DNA of 56,309 nucleotides from Myxococcaceae bacterium (GTDB lineage Bacteria; Myxococcota; Myxococcia; Myxococcales; Myxococcaceae). Positions 33,401 through 40,717 of this stretch are shown piece by piece. Positions within the stretch are counted from its first letter, which is position 1; the number at the start of each line of letters is the position of its first letter. The DNA lies in the NCBI GenBank assembly GCA_019694595.1, contig JAIBBQ010000020.1, positions 1 through 56,309 of the forward strand. The letters run 5' to 3'. A program made the translations under genes and the position numbers. The notes beneath the pieces were generated by a model, which was not told the DNA's origin, did not search any database, and was given only the letters and a program-made list of their open reading frames with translations.

Positions 33401-35560
33401 TTGAGCGCCGAGTACCTGCTCTTCGACCTGGTGGTGCTGGGCCCGCTGGTGCTGATGGCACTGGCGCGCCCGCGCTGGGTCGAAGGCGCGGTGCGGCCCG
33501 CGCTCACGGCGACGCTCTGGGCCGCAGTGCCCTTCGTGGCGTGGGACGCGGCGGTCGCCGGGCGGCACTGGTGGTTCAGCGACACCTACACGCTGGGGCC
33601 CAGGCTGCTCGGCCTCCCCCTGGAAGAGCTGGGGTTCTTCCTGGTGGTGCCGCTGGGGTGCCTCACCTTCTGGGAGCTGGCGCTCAAGGCGAAGACCGCG
33701 ACGCCGCACCCTGCCCTGCGCCTCGCCTTCCTCGCCCCCACGGCGCTCCTGCTCCCTGCCGCCTGGGCCTGGTCGACCGGGCGCGAGTACACCGCGCTCG
33801 CCTGCCTGGCGCTGGCGCTGGCGGCGCTGCTCGACGCGTTCCTGGGTACCGCGGTGCTCTCGCTGCCGCGCGGCTGGGCCCACCTCGGGGCCACCGTGGG
33901 CTTCACCGCGGTCTTCAACGGCTATCTCACCGCGCGCCCGGTGGTGCTCTACGACGAGCGGTTCCAGCTCCCTCTGCGGGTGGGCACCATTCCGCTGGAG
34001 GACTTCGGCTTCGGGCTGGCGCTGGTGCTGCTCGCCACCTCGCTCTACCAGCACGCGCGCCACCGGCAGGTGCGGCCCTCGCCGCTGGCCCGGCTCATCG
34101 AGCGGCGCCTGGGCGGCTACCGGCACGTGGTGGAACAGCCCGACCCGGCGCTCCCGGAGAGGCTCGACACCCCGCGGACGGTGGCCGTGGTGGGCGCCGG
34201 GCTGGCTGGGCTCACCGCCGCCGAGCTGCTCTCGCGGCGCGGGTTCCGGGTGACGGTGATCGACCGCAACCCCTACCTGGGCGGCAAGCTCTCGTCGTGG
34301 AAGGAAGACGGCACGGAGATCGAGCACGGCTTCCACGCCTTCTTCCGCCACTACTTCAACCTGCTGCACTGGCTGGGAGAGCTGGGCGTCTCCCGGGCGC
34401 TCAAGCCCATCGACGACTACCTGTTGCTCGGGCGCGACGGCCGCGCCTTCTCGTTCCGCGGCGTGGCGACGGTGCCGGCGCTCAACCTGCTCGCCCTGCA
34501 GGCGAAGGGGCTCTACCGCTGGCGCGACGTGATGCGCCGGCAGACGGGCGAGGCGCTGCGCGGCTTCCTCGAGTACCACCCGACGAAGACCCGGGCCGCG
34601 CTCGACGGCACGAGCTTCGCCGACTTCGCGCGGACCGCGGCGCTCCCGCCGTCGCTCTTCACCGTCTTCACCATGTTCTCGCGCGCCTTCTTCGCCGACG
34701 CCGAGCGCATGTCGATGGCCGAGCTCGTGAAGAGCTTCCACTTCTATTACCTGAGCCACGACGCGGGCCTCATCTTCGAGCACCTCGACGGCTCCACCAG
34801 AGAGACGCTGATGGACCCGCTGCGCAAGACGCTCGAGACCCGGGGCGTCACCCTGCGCCTGGGCCAGCCCGTGGGTGTGGTGGACGGGCGCGACGGCCTC
34901 ACGGTCGACGGCGAGCGCTTCGACGCGGTGGTGCTGGCCTGCGACGTGGCGGCGGCGCGCAAGGTCCTCGCTCCCGAGCTGGTGCGCTCGACGCCCGAGC
35001 TCGCGGGGCTGCCCAAGCTGCGCGCGGGCCAGCGCTACGCGGTGCTGCGGCTGTGGCTGAGCACCACGGTGGGCGGCGACGAGATGCCGGCCTTCGTGTC
35101 CACCGAGCGGGACGCGGTGCTGGATGCGTTCGCCTTCGCCCACCGGGTGGACGCCGACGCGCGCGCCCACGCTTCAGCGGGTGGCGCGGTGCTCGAGCTG
35201 CACTGCTACGCGGTCCCCGACGCGATGGCCAAGGAGCAGATCGCCCCGGCACTCGAGAAGGAGCTCGCCCGCTTCCTCCCCGGGTTCGACGCCGCGAAGG
35301 TGACCCGGCGGCACCTGCAGGTGCGCGACGACTTCACCGCCTTCCACGTGGGCCAGTCGGCGAGCCGCCCCCCGGTGGAGACGTCGCACCCCGGGCTCGT
35401 GCTCGCTGGCGACTGGGTGTCGCTGCCCTTCCCCGCGATGCTCATGGAAGCGGCCCACGCCAGCGGGCGCCTGGCCGCCAATGCGCTCTGCCGGCAGGCC
35501 AAGGTGCAGACGTTCCCGGTCTGGTCGGTGCCGCCCCGAGGCCTGCTCGCGCCGGAGTGA
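33401..35560 (+). CDS. Fused lycopene cyclase (CrtYc-CrtYd type) and carotenoid desaturase-like flavoprotein
   Basis: 719 aa starting at TTG 33401; an in-frame TGA lies two codons upstream, so no longer start exists. Residues 1-235 form seven or so TM helices in two homologous halves, each with the heterodimeric-type cyclase signature (GLPLEELGFFLV near residue 75; TIPLEDFGFGLAL near 205). Residues 258-710 are an FAD amine-oxidase domain with VVGAGLAGLTAAELLSRRG and a C-terminal GLVLAGDWV. The motif EHGFHAFFRHYFNLL resembles CrtU/CruE beta-carotene desaturase/methyltransferases more than CrtI. A single polypeptide may therefore cyclise lycopene and modify the ring. It is membrane-bound by its N-terminal half. 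Confidence 0.88.
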   Translation: MSAEYLLFDLVVLGPLVLMALARPRWVEGAVRPALTATLWAAVPFVAWDAAVAGRHWWFSDTYTLGPRLLGLPLEELGFFLVVPLGCLTFWELALKAKTATPHPALRLAFLAPTALLLPAAWAWSTGREYTALACLALALAALLDAFLGTAVLSLPRGWAHLGATVGFTAVFNGYLTARPVVLYDERFQLPLRVGTIPLEDFGFGLALVLLATSLYQHARHRQVRPSPLARLIERRLGGYRHVVEQPDPALPERLDTPRTVAVVGAGLAGLTAAELLSRRGFRVTVIDRNPYLGGKLSSWKEDGTEIEHGFHAFFRHYFNLLHWLGELGVSRALKPIDDYLLLGRDGRAFSFRGVATVPALNLLALQAKGLYRWRDVMRRQTGEALRGFLEYHPTKTRAALDGTSFADFARTAALPPSLFTVFTMFSRAFFADAERMSMAELVKSFHFYYLSHDAGLIFEHLDGSTRETLMDPLRKTLETRGVTLRLGQPVGVVDGRDGLTVDGERFDAVVLACDVAAARKVLAPELVRSTPELAGLPKLRAGQRYAVLRLWLSTTVGGDEMPAFVSTERDAVLDAFAFAHRVDADARAHASAGGAVLELHCYAVPDAMAKEQIAPALEKELARFLPGFDAAKVTRRHLQVRDDFTAFHVGQSASRPPVETSHPGLVLAGDWVSLPFPAMLMEAAHASGRLAANALCRQAKVQTFPVWSVPPRGLLAPE

Positions 35561-35587
35561 GTGGCGCTTGCGCCGTGCGCGAAGGCG

Positions 35588-35594
35588 CAGGAGA
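35588..35594 (+). promoter_or_regulatory. Shine-Dalgarno site deciding the start at 35603
   Basis: CAGGAGA lies 8 nt before ATG 35603 and is one of the few clear ribosome sites in the window. It favours this ATG over in-frame upstream GTG/TTG codons from 35561. Confidence 0.6.
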
Positions 35595-35602
35595 ACCGCG
35601 CC

Positions 35603-36190
35603 ATGCCCACCACCGACCCGCGCGTCGACGCGTACCTGGCGAAGGCCCCCGAGTTCGCCCGCCCCATCCTGGCCGAGCTGCGCGCACGGGTGCACCGCGC
35701 GGTGCCCGCGGTCACCGAGAGCATCAAGTGGAGCGTGCCCTTCTTCCTCCTCGACGGGCGGATCCTCGCGTCGATGGCGGCGTTCAAGGCGCACACCAAG
35801 TTCAACCTCTGGGGCGGCGGTGGGCTGGTCGACGGCAAGAACCTGGAGGTCATCGACCTGCGCAGCGTGGGCGAGCTGCCCGCGGCCAAGGCCTTCGGCA
35901 CGGCGCTCACCGCGTCCGCCCGGAAGGTGGCCACGGGTGAAGTGAAGATGATGGAAGGCCGCCGGGCCAAGGCGAAGACCGGCGGGCCGATGCCGTCAGC
36001 CCTGCGCGCCGCCCTGGCCAAGAACGCCAAGGCGAAGGCGGCGTTCTCCAAGCTCTCGCCGAGTCACCAGCGCGAGTACTCGGAGTGGATCGCCAGCGCG
36101 AAGCGCGAGGAGACGACCGCGAGCCGCGTCAGCACCACCCTGACCTGGGTGACCCAGGGCAAGTCGCGCAACTGGAAGTACGACCGCTGA
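35603..36190 (+). CDS. DUF1801 plus YdeI/OmdA-type protein
   Basis: 195 aa from ATG 35603. The N-terminal 110 residues match DUF1801 (YdhG-like): LRARVHRAVPAVTESIKWSVPFF, followed by a short beta segment with KFNLWGG. The C-terminal 60 residues match the YdeI/OmpD-associated (OmdA) domain: PSALRAALAKNAKAKAAFSKLSPSHQREYSEWIASAKREET and an Arg/Ser end. Proteins combining both are annotated as bacteriocin-protection YdeI-like, but biochemical function is not settled. It is cytoplasmic with a Lys-rich C-terminus. The upstream carotenoid gene ends 42 bp before, so co-transcription is possible. Confidence 0.88.
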   Translation: MPTTDPRVDAYLAKAPEFARPILAELRARVHRAVPAVTESIKWSVPFFLLDGRILASMAAFKAHTKFNLWGGGGLVDGKNLEVIDLRSVGELPAAKAFGTALTASARKVATGEVKMMEGRRAKAKTGGPMPSALRAALAKNAKAKAAFSKLSPSHQREYSEWIASAKREETTASRVSTTLTWVTQGKSRNWKYDR

Positions 36191-36198
36191 CCTGGCGG

Positions 36199-36666
36199 CT
36201 AGAGGCTCAGCGAGACGCTGGCGCCGTAGCCGACCACCACCTTCTTGGTGACGTTCGGATAGCTGGTCCCGGACGCGGAGCAGTACTCGCTGAAGGGAAT
36301 GGGCGTGGTGAACACGCCGAGCGAGGCGCACGAGGAGTTCTGCGAGACGCCGAAGGTCCACTTGTTGCCCGACGTGCCCAGCAGGCGCACGAACTGGGGC
36401 GATGGACCGGTGTACCGGGCCGACCGCGTGAAGCCCGTCGGGCAGGCGGTGACCAGCGTGACCGCCACGGTGGCGGAGCCGTCGACGCAGACGTTGTCGC
36501 ACGAGCAGCAGTTGTACGGACTGCAGCAGCTCGTGCCCGAGCAGGAATACGTGAGCGCCTGGGACACGGCGGCAGCGCCGGGCTGCTCCACGGGAGACAG
36601 TTCGACGCCGCACGCGGTGAGCGCGGTGACGGCGAGGGCGAGGGCGAAACGGGCGGTGGTGTTCAT
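36199..36666 (-). CDS. Cysteine-rich lipoprotein, 155 aa
   Basis: ATG 36666 with GGGGAG just upstream. The signal peptide MNTTARFALALAVTALTAC has a lipobox Cys at 19. A short Ser/Ala/Pro linker is followed by a dense Cys cluster (SCSGTSCCSPYNCCSCDNVC, residues about 41-60), then a beta-rich C-terminus with three further Cys. A compact disulphide or metal-binding knot is likely in the cluster. No family recognised. The gene converges on the DUF1801 gene with an 8-bp gap. A 12-bp inverted repeat lies 71-118 bp upstream of the start. Confidence 0.75.
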   Translation of the reverse strand: MNTTARFALALAVTALTACGVELSPVEQPGAAAVSQALTYSCSGTSCCSPYNCCSCDNVCVDGSATVAVTLVTACPTGFTRSARYTGPSPQFVRLLGTSGNKWTFGVSQNSSCASLGVFTTPIPFSEYCSASGTSYPNVTKKVVVGYGASVSLSL

Positions 36667-36736
36667 GGGCTCCCCTGGTGGTGACGAGACGACCCGGCGG
36701 AGAAGCGAACAGCTCAGCGCGCCAGGTGTCTTCGCT

Positions 36737-36784
36737 GAACTGGGGAGTGAAAAACCGAAATGCCGTTCCGTGACTCCCCAGTTC
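36737..36784. promoter_or_regulatory. 12-bp perfect inverted repeat upstream of the Cys-rich lipoprotein
   Basis: GAACTGGGGAGT (36737-36748) and ACTCCCCAGTTC (36773-36784) are perfect inverted repeats around a 24-bp AT-richer centre. The element lies in the 182-bp gap between thpR and the lipoprotein, 71 bp upstream of the lipoprotein ATG. There is no T-tract on either side, so an operator or an RNA stem is more likely than an intrinsic terminator. Confidence 0.5.
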
Positions 36785-36848
36785 GTACCGAGTCGACGAG
36801 GCGATGCCGCATGAAAAGAACAGCGCAGCCTCGCCCGGGGGCTGCGGC

Positions 36849-37379
36849 TCAGCGGGCCAGCGGCACCTGGAACACCACCCGGTACGTGTCGTTGCGGCTC
36901 TCGTAGAGGGTGACGTGGTCCACCGTGAAGTCGCCGGTGTGCCTGCCCTGGAGCGCCTGGGCGTGCGCCTGCATCACCGCCGCGTCCTCGCCGCGGGCCA
37001 GCGTCACGTGAGGCACGTAGGGCTTGTCCTGGGTGCCTCCGGCCGCGGCGGTGACGTCGCGCTGGAGCGCCCCGAGCCCATCCAGCTGCCCCTGCACGCC
37101 GAGCCAGAGCACCGCGGCGGCGCGGGCGGTGGCGAAGGTGCCGGCCCCTTCGAGCCGCAGCGAGAACGGCGCGTGCTTGGCGGCCGCCTGGGCCACCGGC
37201 GATTCCAGCGCGGCGAGGGCCTCGGCCGTCGGGTGCCCCAGGAACCAGAGCGTCAGGTGGAGCTTGTCCGGGCGCAGCCACTTGGCGCTGGTCCTCGAGC
37301 GCAGCTGCTCGACCAGGCCCGCGGCCACCGCGCGGGCGGGCGGGTCCAGGTCCACCGCGAGGAAGAAGCTCACGGGCAC
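36849..37379 (-). CDS. thpR: RNA 2',3'-cyclic phosphodiesterase (LigT/ThpR family)
   Basis: 176 aa from GTG 37379. Two HxT/S motifs define the 2H phosphoesterase family: KLHLTLWFLGH (residues about 39-49) and PYVPHVTLARGED (about 123-135), each contributing a His and a Thr to the active site. FFLAVDLDPPAR at the N-terminus and FTVDHVTLYES near the end fit the family. Length is typical. Members open 2',3'-cyclic phosphates or ligate tRNA halves in vitro; the physiological role is unclear. It is divergent from the photolyase gene with a very short shared region. Confidence 0.93.
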   Translation of the reverse strand: MPVSFFLAVDLDPPARAVAAGLVEQLRSRTSAKWLRPDKLHLTLWFLGHPTAEALAALESPVAQAAAKHAPFSLRLEGAGTFATARAAAVLWLGVQGQLDGLGALQRDVTAAAGGTQDKPYVPHVTLARGEDAAVMQAHAQALQGRHTGDFTVDHVTLYESRNDTYRVVFQVPLAR

Positions 37380-37423
37380 ACTTTGCCATGGCGGCCGCGC
37401 GGCTCCGGCTGCAGAGATGGGGG

Positions 37424-38992
37424 ATGCCGAAGAGCACCTTCCGCCGAGAGCTCGACCGCCGCACGACCGGCCCCGGCCCCAAGAAGCGGACGTGGGTCTT
37501 CGTCCCCTACGATCAGCTCCACGGCGCCCTGGGGCTCCTCGCCGAGCGCGACCCCGAAGAGCTGGGCGTGCTCCTGGTCGAGTCGCCCGCCAAGGCCGCC
37601 CGCCGCCCGTACCACCGCCAGAAGCTCGCCCTGGTGCTGACCAACCTGCGGCACTTCGCGCTCGAGCAGGCGGCGCGGGGCGTGCTGGTGCGCCACGTGG
37701 TGAGCCCGGGCGGGTACGCCGACGCGGTCCGCGCGGCCGCGAAGGAGCTCGGCCCCCTGGTGGTGCACGAGCCCGCGGAGCGCGAGCTGCGCGAGGAGCT
37801 GGCCCCGCTGCTCGGCAGCGCGCTCACCCAGCGGCCACACGCCGGCTGGCTCACCACCGAGGACGAGTTCCGCCGCTCGGCCCCCGACGGCCCGCCCTGG
37901 AGGATGGACGCCTTCTACCGGCTGGTGCGCCGCGAGCGCGGCGTGCTGATGAGCGACGGCAAGCCGCTCGGCGGGCGCTTCAGCCACGACGGAGACAACC
38001 GCAAGCCGTGGAAGGGCACCCCGCCCGTGCCGGCGCCCCTGCGCTTCACCCCCGACGCGGTGACCGAGGAAGTCGGCGCGCTGGTGGAGCGGGAGTTCGC
38101 GAGCCACCCCGGCACGCTCGACCTCGACACCCTGAGCGCCACCCTGGAGGACGCCGAGGCCTCGTGGCGCTGGGCGCTCGAGTGCTGCCTGCCGAGCTTC
38201 GGCCCCTTCGAGGACGCGATGAGCACGAAGTCTGCCTCGCTCTTCCACACCCGCATCTCGCCCCTGCTCAACCTCCACCGGCTGCTGCCGAGCCGCGTGC
38301 TCGCCGACGTCCTCGCCGCGAAGCTGCCGCTGCAGAGCCAGGAAGGCTTCGTGCGCCAGGTGCTCGGCTGGCGCGAGTACGTGCGCCACGTGCACCGCGA
38401 GACCCAGGGCTTCCGCGCGGTGCCCGGGCTCGCTTCCCCGGACGCCGCCCCTTCGTTCCTGGGCGCCGCGAACCCGCTGCCCAAGGCGTACTGGGGCGCG
38501 CGCTCCGGCCTCGCCTGCCTCGACCAGGTGGTCGGCGACGTGTGGCGCGAGGCGTACTCGCACCACATCACCCGGCTGATGATCCTCGGCAACGTGGCGA
38601 TGCTGCTCGACGTCTCGCCGCGCGAGCTCACCGACTGGTTCTGGGTGGCCTACGCCGACGCCTACGACTGGGTGGTGGAGCCCAACGTGCTCGGCATGGC
38701 CACCTTCGGCGCGGGCGAGGTGATGACCACCAAGCCGTACATCGCGGGCGCGGCGTACGTGCACCGCATGAGCGACTACTGCAAGGGCTGCCAGTTCGCC
38801 CCCAAGAAGGACTGCCCGCTCACCCGGCTCTACTGGGCGTTCCTCGCGCGCCACGAGGCGAAGCTGCGCGGCAACCACCGGCTCGACGTGCCGCTGGCCT
38901 CGCTCCGCAAGCGCGCGGAGGCGCAGCGGGAGCTCGACGCGAAGACCTTCGTCGAGGTGACCGAGGCGCTCGCCCGCGGCGAAGCGCTCTGA
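37424..38992 (+). CDS. phrB: Fe-S bacterial (6-4) photolyase / cryptochrome (PhrB-like)
   Basis: 522 aa from ATG 37424; ATG 37388 would add 12 residues and leave only 8 bp to the divergent thpR start. The N-terminal alpha/beta domain (RTWVFVPYDQLHGAL) is that of the FeS-BCP/PhrB clade. The FAD domain has KSASLFHTRISPLLNLHRLLP, GWREYVRHVHRETQGF, YWGARSGLACLDQVV and EAYSHHITRLMILGN. The four [4Fe-4S] ligands are Cys 365 (GLACLD), Cys 453 and 456 (YCKGC) and Cys 464 (KDCP). Enzymes of this clade use FAD and blue light to repair (6-4) photoproducts. The last Cys is closer to the CxxC than in PhrB as I recall it. Confidence 0.93.
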   Translation: MPKSTFRRELDRRTTGPGPKKRTWVFVPYDQLHGALGLLAERDPEELGVLLVESPAKAARRPYHRQKLALVLTNLRHFALEQAARGVLVRHVVSPGGYADAVRAAAKELGPLVVHEPAERELREELAPLLGSALTQRPHAGWLTTEDEFRRSAPDGPPWRMDAFYRLVRRERGVLMSDGKPLGGRFSHDGDNRKPWKGTPPVPAPLRFTPDAVTEEVGALVEREFASHPGTLDLDTLSATLEDAEASWRWALECCLPSFGPFEDAMSTKSASLFHTRISPLLNLHRLLPSRVLADVLAAKLPLQSQEGFVRQVLGWREYVRHVHRETQGFRAVPGLASPDAAPSFLGAANPLPKAYWGARSGLACLDQVVGDVWREAYSHHITRLMILGNVAMLLDVSPRELTDWFWVAYADAYDWVVEPNVLGMATFGAGEVMTTKPYIAGAAYVHRMSDYCKGCQFAPKKDCPLTRLYWAFLARHEAKLRGNHRLDVPLASLRKRAEAQRELDAKTFVEVTEALARGEAL

Positions 38993-38995
38993 CCG

Positions 38996-40036
38996 TCAGG
39001 GCGCACACGGCAGCGCGCCCACCACCGAGCGCAGCGGCTGGCCACAGCCCTCGGCGGTGCACGGCCCGGGGCAGAGCCCGAAGAGGCGCAGCACGGTGGG
39101 CTTCACGTCGGCCTGGGTGAAGCGCTCCTGACCTCCGTGCACGGACGCGCCCACCGCCACCAGGAAGACGTCGCGCCCGGCGCGGTAGACGCTGTGCTCG
39201 TCCCACAGGCGCCAGGGCCCCCGGCCGTGGTCGGCGGTGACGAGCACCGTGGTGAGCGCCCGCTCGTCGTCGGGCAGCGCGCGCACCGCGTCCAGCAGCA
39301 CCTGCACGCCTTCGTCCGCCTGCCGCAGCGCGGACAGCACCTCGGCGCGCCGGCCTTGATGGGCCCACTCGTCCATGTCGAGGAGCGCCAGGTGCAGGAA
39401 GCGCGGCGGCGAGGCCTTCCAGCGGCGCAGCGCCACCGCGAGCGTCTCCTCGTCCCACCGCGCGTTGGGCCACGGCGGGCCCTCCGCTCCCGGCGGCCCG
39501 TCGTCGGGCAAGGACAGCTCCACCCCCGCATCGCCGGACGTCGCCGCGCGCGAGAGCCGCGCCCAGGAGCCCACGACCTGCACCTGGCCCCGCTGGGCCG
39601 GCAGCCGGCGCACGAGTTCCTCGGCGAGCGTCTCCTCGGCGACGCGGGGGCAGGTGTTGTCCTGGCAGGTCGTGGGGTGCCCGACCGCGAGCGCCTGGTA
39701 CCCGGGGAGGCTCCGCGGCGCCGACGCGCTGACTTCCCCCAGCAGCGCCACCCCGTCGCTGCGCAGCGCCGCGAGCAGGCGCGGCATCGCCGGCCGCTCG
39801 CCCGGGCCCGCCAGGGTGCCCTCGAGATCGAGCACGTCCTGCCAGCGCGCGCCGTCGAGGGTGACGAGGACGACCCTCGCCTTCGCGCGGAGCGCTGCAG
39901 CCTCCGCGAGGTGCTGGGGCCGCGCGCTCGACGGCACCGCGGCCGGAAACGCAGGGGCGCCGAAGCGCGCCGCCGCCGCGGCGAGGGCCAGGGCGCCGAG
40001 GAGCCCCGCGAAGGCCCACCCCACCCGGCGGCGCAC
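38996..40036 (-). CDS. Exported alkaline-phosphatase-superfamily hydrolase
   Basis: 346 aa from GTG 40036, 3 bp after the LysM gene stop. An Arg-rich start and hydrophobic helix (VGWAFAGLLGALALAAAAA) give a signal peptide or anchor. The fold motifs are VVLVTLDGARWQDV (metal Asp; the nucleophile may be the later Ser/Thr in SASAPRSLPGYQ), LLDMDEWAHQGR (metal Asp and His) and VLVTADHGRG (Asp and His). This is the type I phosphodiesterase/sulfatase arrangement. A Cys-rich segment (CPGPCTAEGC) lies at the C-terminus. Substrate unknown; it is co-transcribed with a LysM protein, so the envelope is its likely place of action. Convergent with the photolyase gene, 3-bp gap. Confidence 0.82.
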   Translation of the reverse strand: MRRRVGWAFAGLLGALALAAAAARFGAPAFPAAVPSSARPQHLAEAAALRAKARVVLVTLDGARWQDVLDLEGTLAGPGERPAMPRLLAALRSDGVALLGEVSASAPRSLPGYQALAVGHPTTCQDNTCPRVAEETLAEELVRRLPAQRGQVQVVGSWARLSRAATSGDAGVELSLPDDGPPGAEGPPWPNARWDEETLAVALRRWKASPPRFLHLALLDMDEWAHQGRRAEVLSALRQADEGVQVLLDAVRALPDDERALTTVLVTADHGRGPWRLWDEHSVYRAGRDVFLVAVGASVHGGQERFTQADVKPTVLRLFGLCPGPCTAEGCGQPLRSVVGALPCAP

Positions 40037-40039
40037 GGC

Positions 40040-40660
40040 CTAGTGCTGGCCCTTGCGCCGCCACTTCACCAGCTCGGTGAGCGCGAGCGCGAGGTCCTGC
40101 TCGAGGATGAACTGGTCGTAGTCGGGGCTGACCACCTGGCCGCGCGCGAGCTGCAGCAGCCCGTCGGCCACCCGGTGCAGCTTGAAGACCGCGGCCTTGG
40201 GCGGCGTGCCCGCGTCGGGCGCCACCTCGTCGAGCGCCTTGGCGGCCGCCAGCGCCTTGCCCTGCAGCGCGCGCAGCGTGGCGGCGAGCTCCGCCGGCGG
40301 AGGCTGCATGCCCTTCGGATCGTGTCCGGCGATGAAGGCCTTGAGCGGCGCCTGCACCTCGAGGAGCCCCTGCGCGGCCTCGGCGGTGTTCTGCGCAGCG
40401 ACCTTCGCCTGACCCGTGAAGCCCTCGGCGGCCACCAGCTCTCCGAGCAGCGGCAGCGCGAGGCGCTGGCCGGCCTTCACCTTGGCGCTGCTCTCCGCGC
40501 CGTTGATGAGCGCGATCAGCTCGGCGTAGTGCTCGTTGCCGTATTCCTGGCGGCAGAGCACGCCCAGCGTCTGGCCCGGCTTGAGCACCACCGGGCCGCG
40601 CACGGTCCCCGCGTCGACGGCCCCCACGGCCAACAGCCCCAGCAGCAGCGCGTTCGTCAT
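40040..40660 (-). CDS. Secreted LysM domain protein, 206 aa
   Basis: A short signal peptide (TNALLLGLLAVGAVDAG) is followed by a LysM-like unit: VLKPGQTLGVLCRQEYGNEHYAELIALINGA and KVKAGQRLALPLL, which has the typical start and end strands with a helix pair between them. LysM binds peptidoglycan glycans. The rest (residues 75-206) is helical and unassigned. A TACAGG box ends 6 nt before the ATG. It is followed by the phosphatase-superfamily gene 3 bp later, so the two form an operon, with the NlpC/P60 gene 57 bp upstream on the same strand. Confidence 0.85.
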   Translation of the reverse strand: MTNALLLGLLAVGAVDAGTVRGPVVLKPGQTLGVLCRQEYGNEHYAELIALINGAESSAKVKAGQRLALPLLGELVAAEGFTGQAKVAAQNTAEAAQGLLEVQAPLKAFIAGHDPKGMQPPPAELAATLRALQGKALAAAKALDEVAPDAGTPPKAAVFKLHRVADGLLQLARGQVVSPDYDQFILEQDLALALTELVKWRRKGQH

Positions 40661-40717
40661 GCCCCGCCTGTACCAGCTCGCGCGCCGGCGTGCCCGAAGA
40701 CCGCCTGAGCCCCGCGA

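Noticed and set aside
24423-33461. A 3012-codon open frame on the minus strand spanning four genes
   Set aside because: GC-rich DNA lacks stop codons. Only its first-in-map segment (24423-25853) is the DUF1552 gene; the rest is Arg/Ala/Gly-rich shadow text over DUF1592, M48 and M3 genes.
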